The translations under genes were made by a program, and so were the position numbers. From an uncultured Cyclobacteriaceae bacterium (GTDB lineage Bacteria > Bacteroidota > Bacteroidia > Cytophagales > Cyclobacteriaceae): DNA of 64,000 nt. Under the pieces are notes generated by a model. The model saw only the letters and a program-made list of their open reading frames with translations, searched no databases and was not told where the DNA came from. Positions within the stretch are counted from its first letter, which is position 1; every line of letters begins with the position of its first letter. The stretch spans positions 533,983 to 597,982 of the forward strand of contig CALSPM010000002.1 in the NCBI GenBank assembly GCA_943788235.1. The letters are read 5' to 3'. Positions 16,653 through 26,342 of the stretch are shown here, in pieces.

Positions 16653-18489
16653 TTTCTTCATTATTGGGTTATTTCCCTTTCTTGCAAAGGCTCAAGTCAC
16701 TCCAAAATATATCTTCCCCATCAACAGTGGGTCGCAACAATACTTGGCGGGTACCATGGGAGAAATTCGACATAACCACTTTCATGCAGGCCTCGACATC
16801 AAAACAGAGGGTAAAATAGGCATTCCAGTGCTAGCCATTGCCAATGGATATGTATCAAGGATTGGCGTCAGTGAAGGGGGCTACGGTCATGTACTTTATC
16901 TAACCCATTTAGACGGGAAAACATCTGTATATGCCCACCTTCAGTGTTTTGAGGAGGGTTTAGGAAATTATACTCTTAACCAACAATATCAAAAAGAAAC
17001 TTATCATATTCAATTGTTTCCTCAAAAAAACAAATTTTATTTCAATCAGGGAGATACCATAGGTTACTCAGGGAATAGCGGCTCTTCCTCAGGACCCCAT
17101 CTTCATTTTGAAATGAGAAATGCAAAGCAAGAATTCCTCAATCCATTTGATGAGTTTTCATTTAGTGAAATTCAAGATAATATCGCTCCTAGAATAAAAT
17201 ATCTTGCATTTAAATGCCTTGATCTCGATGCTCGCGTCAATGGTGCTTATGGTACCCTATTGGTTCAAACTACTAAAAAAAATAATCTGTTTAGTATTCA
17301 AAAATCTATTCATCTCTCGGGAAATATTGGAGTTGAAATATATCATTATGACAATATGAGCGGCACTCCCAATCGAAATGGAATTCCAGAAATTATACTT
17401 AAAGTCAATCAAGATACCCTATTTCATCAACTCAAAAAATCAATGTCTTTTGCTAAACAGCGAGAGATATCAGCCCATATTGACTACCCCTATGCGATAA
17501 ACAAACACATCACTCTCAATAAATTATATAAAGCGGATGGAAATAAGCTCGATTTTTATATAAAAACTAATCAAGGTTATCTTTTTGATGAAACCCCTCA
17601 TGAAATAGAAATCATATTAAAGGATAATCATCAAAATATTTCTATCCTTCAAGCTACTATAAATAATAATGAAGGCCCTTACGATAGTTACTTCCCACAT
17701 GTGACCACCTTTGAAATAGATGAAAATCAATTGCATTATGTGAGTACTGATGCTTCATCTCAGATCTTCCTCGAGGACGCATTCATTCCCCTTCAACCCT
17801 ATCTATCAAATGAAAACCAGTATTATTATTTGTGGGATTTGAGGTCTGGATTGCCCAATTTTATCGAATCAGGAAACTTGAAGATTCAACCCCATTTTTT
17901 CACTGCAATACCTTCGGGTATCGATTATTCATTTCATAATGAAGATTTTATTCTAGAGATCAATAAAAAATCATTGTTTGATACCCTTTATTTACAGTTT
18001 ACCAAAGAATATGATTCGATACAGGAGAAGTTGGTTTATACCTTTAATGACCGAACCGTCCCTTTAAGAAAAGACGTTATCATTTCTCTCCATGATACTG
18101 ATCCTCGAAAAAATCAATACCAAGTATTTAAAGTAGATAAAAAAAATCGCTTAGATTATGTGGGAAGCGAGCAAAATACTGCAGGCCGTTTTACTTTTAA
18201 AACCCGGGAATTAGGAACGTTCACGCTAGATAATGACACCATAAAGCCCGTTATTAAACCCATATCTTGGGATAGAATGGGTCCCAAATTCATGATAAAA
18301 GATCTAAAATCAGGAATTAAGTCTTATCATGCAACTCTTGATGACCATTTTTTGTTAATGGAATATGATATTAAGAAGAATAGACTTTCAGCACGTCCAA
18401 AAAATGAGGAAAAGCCCATAAAAGGTCTTTTCGTGTTAGAAGTTGAAGATAACTTTGGTAATAAAACTAAAATTAGTAAATCCTTATGA
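16639..18489 (+). CDS. M23-family (LytM) metallopeptidase, large, exported
   Basis: I start it at TTG 16639, which gives a compact signal peptide (MRYVSFFIIGLFPFLAKAQ) and a 14-nt overlap with the FAH gene; an ATG at 16591 would give a longer, less usual N-terminus. The M23 domain occupies the first ~150 residues of the mature protein, with Zn ligands in HFHAGLD and GPHLHFEM, so it is probably an active peptidoglycan endopeptidase in the periplasm. The remaining ~440 residues, rich in beta sequence, have no recognised domain (616 in total). bcp starts inside its stop (ATGA). Confidence 0.9.
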   Translation: MRYVSFFIIGLFPFLAKAQVTPKYIFPINSGSQQYLAGTMGEIRHNHFHAGLDIKTEGKIGIPVLAIANGYVSRIGVSEGGYGHVLYLTHLDGKTSVYAHLQCFEEGLGNYTLNQQYQKETYHIQLFPQKNKFYFNQGDTIGYSGNSGSSSGPHLHFEMRNAKQEFLNPFDEFSFSEIQDNIAPRIKYLAFKCLDLDARVNGAYGTLLVQTTKKNNLFSIQKSIHLSGNIGVEIYHYDNMSGTPNRNGIPEIILKVNQDTLFHQLKKSMSFAKQREISAHIDYPYAINKHITLNKLYKADGNKLDFYIKTNQGYLFDETPHEIEIILKDNHQNISILQATINNNEGPYDSYFPHVTTFEIDENQLHYVSTDASSQIFLEDAFIPLQPYLSNENQYYYLWDLRSGLPNFIESGNLKIQPHFFTAIPSGIDYSFHNEDFILEINKKSLFDTLYLQFTKEYDSIQEKLVYTFNDRTVPLRKDVIISLHDTDPRKNQYQVFKVDKKNRLDYVGSEQNTAGRFTFKTRELGTFTLDNDTIKPVIKPISWDRMGPKFMIKDLKSGIKSYHATLDDHFLLMEYDIKKNRLSARPKNEEKPIKGLFVLEVEDNFGNKTKISKSL

Positions 18490-18941
18490 TTACATTAAAA
18501 ATAGGCGATGTCGCTCCAGAATTCTCGGCCATCAATCAAGATGGGAAAATGATCAATCTCACAGATTATAAAGGAAAAAAAGTGGTACTGTATTTTTATC
18601 CAAAAGACAATACGCCTGGATGCACGACCCAATCTTGCAACTTGCGTGACAATTATACCCAGCTACAAAAACAAGGCTATGAAATATTTGGCATCAGCCA
18701 AGATTCTGAGAAATCACATCAAAAATTTATCGAAAAGCAAGCATTACCTTTCGATTTAATCAGTGATGCAGATCATAAGGTACATCATCTTTATGGTACA
18801 TGGGAGCTAAAAAAATATATGGGTAAAGAATACATGGGGACCCTCAGAACCACTTTTGTCATCGATGAAAAAGGCCAGATTTCTGATGTTATTGAAAAGG
18901 TTAAAACGGACAATCATACTGCCCAAATTTTAGAAAAGTAA
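18486..18941 (+). CDS. bcp: thioredoxin-dependent thiol peroxidase (peroxiredoxin Q/BCP)
   Basis: Reduces H2O2 and organic hydroperoxides in the cytoplasm. All 151 residues fit the BCP family: DFYPKDNTPGC-type motif (YFYPKDNTPGCTTQSCN) with peroxidatic Cys46 and resolving Cys51, and the conserved Arg in TLRTTFVIDEKG. It starts within the stop of the M23 gene (4-nt overlap). Confidence 0.97.
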   Translation: MITLKIGDVAPEFSAINQDGKMINLTDYKGKKVVLYFYPKDNTPGCTTQSCNLRDNYTQLQKQGYEIFGISQDSEKSHQKFIEKQALPFDLISDADHKVHHLYGTWELKKYMGKEYMGTLRTTFVIDEKGQISDVIEKVKTDNHTAQILEK

Positions 18942-18949
18942 AGGCTCAC

Positions 18950-19406
18950 TCATTTATTAATAGCTACAGCTTTTGATAGGGCATCTATATTCAAACCTAT
19001 ACCTTGAATGTTAAGCCCATTGTTGATAAAATTTGGATGGCTGGGCGCCAGTCCATCTCAAGGTTCAATGGGAAATTTTTAAACTGGTATGCCTATCCTA
19101 CATCTGCCATGCGTCCTATTTTTAAAGATGCACTGCTAAATGCATAAGGTCATGCACCGACAAACCCATGTAAGACTTCTCCTTACATGTGCTGGTAAAT
19201 AAAATCCTACAAGGCATCGACACCCCCACCCCATTGGCAAAGGAAATATCTACTGGTATTCTTGTAAAATCGGTAGTAGTAAAAAAACCATCAAGAGCTA
19301 CACTACTCCCTCCGGTCACCGATCCAAACCTCAGGCCTATTTCTTGAAATTAAAAAGATAGATCAGCACCTAATAGACCAAATCCAAGTAAAAATATTTT
19401 ATTCAT
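18950..19406 (-). pseudogene. decayed outer-membrane beta-barrel protein
   Basis: On the minus strand an ATG at 19406 opens a signal-peptide-like sequence (MNKIFLLGFGLLGADLSF) that hits a stop at once. It then continues as GLRFGSVTGGSSVALDGFF, FTRIPVDISFANGVGVSM, a scrambled middle, and after a frame change DWRPAIQILSTMGLTFKV, ending at TGA 18950. These phrases match the beginning and end of small Bacteroidetes outer-membrane barrel proteins (about 150 residues). At least one nonsense change and two frame changes are needed to read it, so it is a true pseudogene. Confidence 0.7.
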
Positions 19407-19581
19407 TTGCTGAGCTGTTTTGAAACATTGTATGTCCACTGTGTTTAAATGCAATTCTTTGAGAGATAAATTAATTATATCGATCAAATAATATTAAAAT
19501 GAACATTTTTAACTACAATAATTGTTAGATTAGAGATACAATTCTGAGTATTCCTCAAACATTAGTAACGAATGAGCCATA

Positions 19582-20679
19582 ATGAAAAATGATAATTCAT
19601 CCATTAATAAAGTAGTTGATACCGCCATTCGATTGATCAGCTTGGGTCTCATCGCTTATTTATGTGTTTCAATTTTAAAACCATTCATTAATCCCCTTTT
19701 TTGGGGAGTTATTTTTGCTGTGGCCTTGGATCCATTCTATCGAAAAATAGATCAACTAATAGGGCACAAAAGCAAAATGACAAGTATCATCACGGTATTG
19801 CTTACTTTCATAGTTATTTCTATGCCACTTTATTTATTTTTAGAATCTGCGATTCGAGGTATTACAGATATTGGATCTATGTATGCTTCGGGTAAATTTT
19901 TAATTCAAACTCCTAATGAAAGTATCAAAGCCATTCCGCTCATAGGTGATTGGATCTATGATTCATGGCAATTGGCTTCTCAAAACCTCCCCTCTCTACT
20001 CAAACAATATCAAGAATATTTAAAGCAATTTGGATTATTTTTGCTGGATTCAATTCTAGGTACGGGGATCACCATTATCAATGTTGCACTTTCTGTGCTC
20101 ATCGCAGGTATCTTGCTTTATTCCAAAGGCACCAATAAAGTAGTTTATAAGTTATTTGAAAAAATAGCAGGGGACTTTGGAGTTGAATTTGCTTCCATTA
20201 CCGAGCAAACCATCAGAAATGTGGTCAAGGGGATTTTGGGAGTTGCTGTTATTCAAGCCACCTTAGCTGGATTTGGATTTTTAATGATTGATCTTCCCTA
20301 TGCCGGCCTATGGGTTTTAATTTGTTTAATTCTAACAATCATACAAGTGGGTCCTGGATTCGTCATTATACCCGTCATCATTTGGCTATTACTGACAAGA
20401 GAGTTAATACCTGCCTCGATTTGGTCCACTTATTTAGTCATTGTCATGTTATTAGATAATATTCTTAAACCTATATTTTTAGGGAAGGGAGCATCCGTTC
20501 CCACAGTAGTTATATTTTTAGGTGCCATTGGAGGTTTTCTATTTAAAGGTTTTCTGGGTTTATTTTTGGGTGCCATCATTTTATCGATCGCCTACAAATT
20601 ACTTATTACTTGGTTAGGTTTAGAAAGCGTCAATACTGAAAATACAATAATCAATGAAGAACCATCAAAGACAGAATAA
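19582..20679 (+). CDS. AI-2E (TqsA/YdiK) family membrane transporter
   Basis: Inner-membrane protein of 365 residues with about eight hydrophobic segments in the family pattern: a pair near residues 15-45, one near 63-85, a soluble insert (~90-150), and a C-terminal cluster (GILGVAVIQATLAGFGFLMI, ILTIIQVGPGFVIIPVIIW, GAIGGFLFKGFLGLFLGAII). Family members have been linked to autoinducer-2 export or Na+/H+ antiport; the substrate is not known. It has no close partner gene. Confidence 0.88.
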   Translation: MKNDNSSINKVVDTAIRLISLGLIAYLCVSILKPFINPLFWGVIFAVALDPFYRKIDQLIGHKSKMTSIITVLLTFIVISMPLYLFLESAIRGITDIGSMYASGKFLIQTPNESIKAIPLIGDWIYDSWQLASQNLPSLLKQYQEYLKQFGLFLLDSILGTGITIINVALSVLIAGILLYSKGTNKVVYKLFEKIAGDFGVEFASITEQTIRNVVKGILGVAVIQATLAGFGFLMIDLPYAGLWVLICLILTIIQVGPGFVIIPVIIWLLLTRELIPASIWSTYLVIVMLLDNILKPIFLGKGASVPTVVIFLGAIGGFLFKGFLGLFLGAIILSIAYKLLITWLGLESVNTENTIINEEPSKTE

Positions 20680-20817
20680 ACGTTAGGTAAAATAAAAAGT
20701 CATCCTAATTATTCGAATTGAGTTAAATCCAATTTCCCTAAAGGAATCTGTTTGAGTTCTTTTTAAAATACGACCATCATATCTTTAATATTATAAAAAA
20801 TAAATTCAAATTTTCAG

Positions 20818-20825
20818 TAAGTTTG
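20818..20825 (+). promoter_or_regulatory. -7 promoter element of the transketolase genes
   Basis: TAAGTTTG followed by C matches TAnnTTTGC, 19 nt before the ATG at 20845. The -33 box is not clear. Confidence 0.45.
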
Positions 20826-20844
20826 CCCAATAAAAAAAATAGGT

Positions 20845-21687
20845 ATGGGCAACATCGCTGAATTAGAAAAAATAGCCAGTCAGGTTCGAAGAGATATCGT
20901 GAGAATGGTGCATTCATGCCAATCGGGGCATCCGGGAGGTTCATTAGGATGTACAGAATATTTGATTGCACTCTATTTCTCTATCATGAAACATGATACA
21001 AAATTTAATATGAAAGGGATTGAAGAAGATCTTTTTTTCATATCAAACGGTCATATATCACCCGTATTTTACAGCGTGTTGGCTCGAGTAGGATATTTTG
21101 ATGTCTCCGAACTAGCAACTTTTCGCAAAATAAACTCAAGACTTCAAGGACATCCTGCCACTGAAGAAGGCCTACCAGGTATCCGGATGTCTGCGGGATC
21201 ATTGGGCCAAGGACTGTCTGTAGCCTGCGGTGCAGCTTTAGCCAAAAGATTAAATAATGATCCTAGAAATACCTTTTGTCTGATGGGCGATGGTGAACAA
21301 CAAGAGGGTCAGGTATGGGAAGCCGCTATGTTTGCGGCCCACAATAAATTAGATCACTTGATTGCCACCATAGATTACAATGGTCAGCAAATTGATGGGC
21401 CTGTAGATGAAGTCTTGTCCCTCGGTGACCTTGCAGGAAAATACAAAGCCTTTGGGTGGACCGTCCTTTGCTGCGAGGGCAATGATATGTCAGCGATCCT
21501 ATCAATGCTCAATGAGGCCATCGATCATACTGGAAATGGAAAACCAATTATGATCCTCATGAAAACGGCTATGGGAAAGGGTGTTGACTTTATGGAAGGA
21601 TCTCACAAATGGCATGGCATACCTCCCAATGATGTGCAATTAGAAGATGCATTGAATCAACTTGAAGAAACTTTAGGCGATTATTAA
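20845..21687 (+). CDS. transketolase, N-terminal (thiamine-diphosphate-binding) subunit
   Basis: First half of a two-gene transketolase, 280 residues. It opens with VRRDIVRMVHSCQSGHPGGSLG and SNGHISPVFYSVL and carries the ThDP/Mg motif GDGEQQEGQVWEAAMFA with the partner Asn in IDYNGQQIDG. It transfers two-carbon units between sugar phosphates in the non-oxidative pentose phosphate pathway. The second subunit follows after 1 nt. Splitting at this point is normal in many bacteria and archaea. Confidence 0.95.
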   Translation: MGNIAELEKIASQVRRDIVRMVHSCQSGHPGGSLGCTEYLIALYFSIMKHDTKFNMKGIEEDLFFISNGHISPVFYSVLARVGYFDVSELATFRKINSRLQGHPATEEGLPGIRMSAGSLGQGLSVACGAALAKRLNNDPRNTFCLMGDGEQQEGQVWEAAMFAAHNKLDHLIATIDYNGQQIDGPVDEVLSLGDLAGKYKAFGWTVLCCEGNDMSAILSMLNEAIDHTGNGKPIMILMKTAMGKGVDFMEGSHKWHGIPPNDVQLEDALNQLEETLGDY

Positions 21688-21688
21688 T

Positions 21689-22639
21689 ATGAGATATCAG
21701 TATACTGAAAAAAAAGATACCCGATCAGGTTTTGGAGATGGACTTACCGCATTAGGAAGAAGTCATCCTGGAGTAGTTGCGCTTTGTGCAGACCTCGTAG
21801 GCTCGTTAAAAATGGCCAATTTCATCAAAGAAAATCCTTCAAGATTTTTTCAAATGGGTATCTCAGAAGCCAATATGATGGGCACTGCTGCTGGCCTTGC
21901 TACAGCCGGAAAAATTCCTTTTACCGGTACATTTGCCAACTTTTCAACGGGACGTGTTTATGATCAACTCAGACAATCCATAGCTTATTCAGAAAAAAAT
22001 GTTAAAGTATGCGCCTCGCATGCTGGCCTTACACTGGGAGAAGATGGTGCCACGCATCAGATTTTGGAAGATGTGGGTATGGTCAAAATGTTGCCCAATT
22101 TCACTGTAATCGTACCTTGCGATTATCATCAAACCAAGGCAGCTACCATCGCAATAGCTGATCATGAAGGTCCTGTTTACTTGAGATTTGGAAGACCCAG
22201 CTGGCCTATTTTCACAAATCCTGAAGAACCTTTTGTGATAGGAAAAGCTCAAAAAATGATTTCTGGTAGTGACGTAACCATCATGGCCTATGGGCATATG
22301 GTATGGAAAGCAATAGAAGCAGAAGCCATCTTGGCAGCTGAAGGGTTTTCTGTTGAAGTAATTAATATGCATACCATCAAACCCCTAGATGTCTCTGCCA
22401 TCTTAGATTCTGTAAACAAAACAAGATGCATTGTCACAGCAGAAGAACATAATATCAATGGTGGATTAGGTGAAAGCGTCGCACGAGTCGTAGGTCAAAA
22501 CCATCCTTGTCCACAAGAATTCGTTGCAGTAAACGATACCTTCGGAGAGAGTGGTACTCCCGATCAATTACTAGAAAAATATGGGCTGAGTGCTAAAAAT
22601 ATAGTTACAGCCGCTAAAAGAGCTATTGAAAGAAAATAA
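21689..22639 (+). CDS. transketolase, C-terminal (pyrimidine-binding) subunit
   Basis: Second half of the split transketolase, 316 residues, one base after the first. The pyrimidine-binding domain is visible (LCADLVGSLKMANF, FFQMGISEANMMGTAAGLA, HAGLTLGEDGATHQ), and the C-terminal domain runs from about residue 190 (VTIMAYGHMVWKAIEAE). The conserved catalytic Glu lies in GISEANM. It must pair with the upstream gene product to be active. Confidence 0.95.
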   Translation: MRYQYTEKKDTRSGFGDGLTALGRSHPGVVALCADLVGSLKMANFIKENPSRFFQMGISEANMMGTAAGLATAGKIPFTGTFANFSTGRVYDQLRQSIAYSEKNVKVCASHAGLTLGEDGATHQILEDVGMVKMLPNFTVIVPCDYHQTKAATIAIADHEGPVYLRFGRPSWPIFTNPEEPFVIGKAQKMISGSDVTIMAYGHMVWKAIEAEAILAAEGFSVEVINMHTIKPLDVSAILDSVNKTRCIVTAEEHNINGGLGESVARVVGQNHPCPQEFVAVNDTFGESGTPDQLLEKYGLSAKNIVTAAKRAIERK

Positions 22640-22676
22640 ATTTAAGGTGATGGTGCGCCATCGAAAATAATACCAT

Positions 22677-23885
22677 TTGTCCAATTCTCTAACTCAACGT
22701 CAATTTTTTCAATTGGTGGCCCAAACTTCTGAAGAGCCACTCATGGTAGAAGTTGCCAATGCTGAAGGTTGTTATATCTACGATCAAAAAGGAAAAAAAT
22801 ATTTTGATCTTATCGCGGGTATTGGAGTGAGTAGTGTTGGACACCGGCATCCAGCCGTCATTGATGCCATCAAGAGTCAAGCAGATAAAAATCTTCATGT
22901 CATGGTTTTTGGTGAATTTATCCAAACACCTCAAGTAAAATTGGCAGAAGCCTTGTGTAAAACACTCCCAGATCCGCTTGACATAACCTATTTTGTAAAT
23001 TCTGGAAGTGAAGCTGCTGAGGGTGCCCTCAAATTAGCCAAACGATATACGGGACGCTTCAAAATGATTTCTTGCATTAATGGTTACCACGGATCCAGTC
23101 ACGGGGCACTATCCGCAAGCGGAAATGAAGTGCTGAAACAAAATTTTCGTCCCCTCCTTCCAGGATTTCAACACATCGATTTCGGTGATATGACTTCCCT
23201 TGATTTGATCGATTTTAAAACTGCAGCGGTAATTATAGAAACGGTGCAAGGAGAGGCGGGTGTTCGAATGGCTAATAAAACTTATTTTAAAAAGTTACGT
23301 GAAAAATGCACTGAGACAGGTGCGCTATTAATACTGGATGAAATACAATGTGGCTTTGGTAGGACGGGCAAACTTTGGGCGTTTGAGCACTATGACATCC
23401 AGCCCGATATTCTGCTGGCAGCCAAAGGTATGGGCGGCGGTATGCCCATAGGCTGCTTCATCAGTTCAAAAGAAATCATGAACTCATTAAAACATAACCC
23501 TATCCTTGGGCATATCACAACTTTTGGGGGCCACCCAATAAGCACTGCTGCTTCGCTAGCGACCCTAGAAACTATTCAAAATGAAAAGTTAATTGATCAG
23601 GTAGCCGGGAAAGCCATGCTGTTTAAGAAATTGCTCAAACATGATCTGATCAAATCTATTCGAAATCAGGGATTGCTCATGGCCGTAGAATTCGAATCTT
23701 ATGAAGTTCTTAAAAGAATCATTGACAACGCCTTAGAAGGTGGAATTATCACAGACTGGTTCTTGTTTTGTAACAACAGTATGCGGGTCGCCCCACCCCT
23801 TACTATTTCAAAAATTGAAATTAAAGAAGTTTGCCAAACTTTACTAAAATCAATTGAATGGGTATCTAAAAATCCTCTCAGTTAA
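22677..23885 (+). CDS. class III aminotransferase (PLP-dependent)
   Basis: Fold-type I PLP enzyme of 402 residues. FVNSGSEAAEGALKLAKRYTG binds the phosphate, LILDEIQCGFGRTGKLWAFE holds the PLP-contacting Asp, and AAKGMGGGMPIG holds the PLP lysine. It looks most like the acetylornithine/aspartate-aminotransferase-type proteins common next to Bacteroidetes housekeeping loci; the substrate cannot be fixed. The only possible start that keeps the LTQRQFFQLVAQTS opening is TTG at 22677, because a stop lies just upstream in frame. It lies 37 nt after transketolase. Confidence 0.88.
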   Translation: MSNSLTQRQFFQLVAQTSEEPLMVEVANAEGCYIYDQKGKKYFDLIAGIGVSSVGHRHPAVIDAIKSQADKNLHVMVFGEFIQTPQVKLAEALCKTLPDPLDITYFVNSGSEAAEGALKLAKRYTGRFKMISCINGYHGSSHGALSASGNEVLKQNFRPLLPGFQHIDFGDMTSLDLIDFKTAAVIIETVQGEAGVRMANKTYFKKLREKCTETGALLILDEIQCGFGRTGKLWAFEHYDIQPDILLAAKGMGGGMPIGCFISSKEIMNSLKHNPILGHITTFGGHPISTAASLATLETIQNEKLIDQVAGKAMLFKKLLKHDLIKSIRNQGLLMAVEFESYEVLKRIIDNALEGGIITDWFLFCNNSMRVAPPLTISKIEIKEVCQTLLKSIEWVSKNPLS

Positions 23886-23956
23886 TTAGCGCTTTGAATA
23901 ATAAAAATAGGGATGCGCATCAACACATTCCTATTTCTCCAGAAATATATCCTAAA

Positions 23957-24989
23957 TTATACTCCAGCAGATTTAACTGTTTTTATAATCACTGCTGCAA
24001 TTTTATAAGGATCACCGTTGGAAGCGGGTCTTCTGTCTTCGAGCCAGCCTTTCCAATTTTTCTCAACAGTCATTAAAGGGATTCTTATCGAAGCACCTCT
24101 ATCAGATACACCGTAGCTGAAATCTGTAATGGCAGCCGTTTCATGCTCACCTGTCAATCGCTTATCATTATCCGCACCATATACTGCAATATGTTCTTCA
24201 ACCGTAGGTCTAAAAGCTTCACAAATTTGATCATATGTCTCTTTGCTTCCACAAGTACGTAACATTTCGTTAGAGAAATTGGCATGCATACCTGAACCAT
24301 TCCAATCCGTGGCTCCTAGGGGTTTGGGATGCCAATTGATGGCCAATCCGTACTCTTCCCCCAATCGCTCAAGTAAATATCTTGCCACCCACATCTCATC
24401 CCCTGCTTGTTTTGCTCCTTTAGCAAAACATTGGAATTCCCATTGGCCTGCAGCCACCTCTGCATTGATCCCTTCGATATTAATTCCTGCATCAATACAC
24501 AAGTCAATATGCTTCTCTACCATTTCTCTTCCAAAAGCATTGGAGGCACCCACCGAGCAATAGAACTGACCTTGTGGTGTTTGATCACGTGGAAAACCTA
24601 AAGGTAACTTGGTTTCAGGGTCCCAAAGAAAGTACTCTTGTTCGAAACCAAACCAAAAATCAGCATCATCATCATCAATGGTCGAACGACCATTGGAAAC
24701 ATGAGGGGTTCCATCGGCATTGAGTACTTCTGTCATTACCAAGTATCCATTATGTTCTAGCGGGATCAGGGTAAATAGCGACTGGCTTAAGTAGGCAATC
24801 AGAGGATCCCCCATCGGCTTGCAGCGTAGAGCTTCCATCAAAGGACCACGTAGGGCAATCTTTCAACTTACCTCCAAAATCAGCCTCAATTTTTGTCTTA
24901 CTTCTTAAGTTGGCCGTTGGTGTATAACCATCTAACCAAATATATTCGAGTTTAGATGAAGGCCTTCTAAGAATATTTGCTTTTGTCAT
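23957..24989 (-). pseudogene. glnA: glutamine synthetase (type II, beta-grasp), interrupted by a one-base frameshift
   Basis: ATP-dependent glutamate-to-glutamine ligase, the entry point of ammonium assimilation. The N-terminal part (24989 down to ~24750) reads KLEYIWLDGY, CPTWSFDGSSTLQA, LKPVAIYPDP. An extra base in AGAACAT (near 24752-24758) then causes a stop, and the rest continues in another frame as NGYLVMTEVLNADGTPH, FGFEQEYFLWDPET, GATDWNGSGMHANFSN, RLTGEHETAA, DRGASIRIP to 23957. Removing one A restores ARHNGYLVM and a normal enzyme of about 343 residues. All active-site motifs are present, so this is either a sequencing error or a very fresh mutation. The gene sits downstream of the porin and amt. 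Confidence 0.9.
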
Positions 24990-25171
24990 AACAAGGTATA
25001 AATTTATGTGATTTTAATATTTTTTTAATTAATTAAATTAAATTAAGGCTTATTTTTAACCTATCTCTTCAATAATTGTGAATATAACTCGTTGTAAAGG
25101 TAAAAAATAAACCTTAATTAGAAAATAGTAAAACTTTTTATTTGCCTATTTATCTTATTTTAATGATTAGT

Positions 25172-26239
25172 CTAGAAGCTGTAAACCGCTGCAAGTACAA
25201 ATGAAGACAATGAAGAGCCCGCTGTTCCCTCTCCATCAATAAAACCATCATATGACAAAGCATCTAACCTAACTTCAGGAATAATAGTTAAACTTCCACT
25301 CGTAATCGGAGCACTGAGTGTAGTTGCAAAAACACTTTCATCTCCATCGATCGCTACGCCATTACCATCACTAAAATATTCTCCTCTTACGCCTAAAGCG
25401 ACAGCATCAGAAACTGCCAATTGTAGATAGCCTGCAGCACCATAAAAATCTCCCGAGGCATCACCTATCTGAGAGGTTGCATTGATACCCAAATAAAAGG
25501 ATTCACTTAAATCCCATCCCGTGGTCAAGTCTATCTGAAAGAAATCTTCACTTGACAAGACATTCAAGTAAGCACTGCCGGCATCGATTGAATATCCTAT
25601 TTGAAGCCCTCCAACATACTTATTTGATGGATTGAAATCGGTGTAATCTGTCGGATTCATAACCGCAACAGCCAAACTCCATTTGTCACTTAGCGTGAAA
25701 TCAGCTTTCAAACCTGTATGTGAAAAAGGTCCATATGAAAACATATATGAGGTTGAGTAATTAAAGTTAGCGGTAGGAGAAATTACCTCATAACCTAAAA
25801 AGGTATTGAAATTACCTAGAGTCAATTTAAAGTTATCGGTTACGTTATAATAAGCGTAAAGCTGGTTGACGATATTGAGTGCTGGGCCGGAAGCAAATAC
25901 GGCGTCTGCACCTCTTGGACCAAAAACAAGATCTACTACAAAACCTGCTTTTTCACCTTCGTATCCCATGACTAAGTTAGCCATACCTAAAGAGAAACCA
26001 GCACCATTAGCAAATGATGAAGAAGGCGCCAAAGTTCCACCGCTAGCAGATGTGTAACCATTACCATCATAAAGGTCGCCACCTGGATCATTAGTCCCTC
26101 CACTTAAATTGGTCCTGAAATAGGTATCTATTGATCCTGATATAGTAAAAGTAGGTTCCTCTTGTGCTACTGCGGCAGCGGAAATGAGCATCGCCACTGC
26201 GACAATCATATTTTTTTTGATTAATTTTAAATTGTTCAT
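25172..26239 (-). CDS. outer-membrane porin, BBP2 (OmpL-like) type
   Basis: Signal peptide (MIVAVAMLISAAAVAQ) followed by about 330 residues of alternating beta-strand sequence with Gly/Ser/Asp turns and a C-terminal Phe (FVLAAVYSF), as outer-membrane barrels require. Phrases such as FTISGSIDTYFRTN, FVVDLVFGPRGADA, YAYYNVTDNFKLTLGNF and FSHTGLKADFTLSDKW are typical of the beta-barrel porin-2 family. It lies between amt and glnA on the same strand, so passage of ammonium or another small nitrogen source across the outer membrane is a reasonable inference from position only. Confidence 0.85.
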   Translation of the reverse strand: MNNLKLIKKNMIVAVAMLISAAAVAQEEPTFTISGSIDTYFRTNLSGGTNDPGGDLYDGNGYTSASGGTLAPSSSFANGAGFSLGMANLVMGYEGEKAGFVVDLVFGPRGADAVFASGPALNIVNQLYAYYNVTDNFKLTLGNFNTFLGYEVISPTANFNYSTSYMFSYGPFSHTGLKADFTLSDKWSLAVAVMNPTDYTDFNPSNKYVGGLQIGYSIDAGSAYLNVLSSEDFFQIDLTTGWDLSESFYLGINATSQIGDASGDFYGAAGYLQLAVSDAVALGVRGEYFSDGNGVAIDGDESVFATTLSAPITSGSLTIIPEVRLDALSYDGFIDGEGTAGSSLSSFVLAAVYSF

Positions 26240-26290
26240 TCTGATTTATTATTTAAAAGTGATTTGTTATTTGTTAAATTAGACTTGAAT

Positions 26291-26340
26291 AGGTCTTCAC
26301 AAAGTGATTTTAGAGGTCAACTTTGCGAAGACTTTTTTTT
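26291..26340. promoter_or_regulatory. long hairpin between amt and the porin gene
   Basis: GTCTTC-A-CAAAGT (26293-26305) pairs with ACTTTG-C-GAAGAC (26320-26332): 12 base pairs, one mismatch, 14-nt loop. The T-run (26333-26340) follows it on the plus strand, so as a terminator it points against amt and the porin. Read from the minus strand it is a hairpin just after the amt stop without a U-tract, and could instead be an RNA stability or processing element giving amt and the porin different levels. Confidence 0.6.
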
Positions 26341-26342
26341 AA

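Noticed and set aside
24243-24601. Plus-strand frames over glnA
   Set aside because: They are antisense to a gene whose every motif is conserved, so they are by-products of its codon use.
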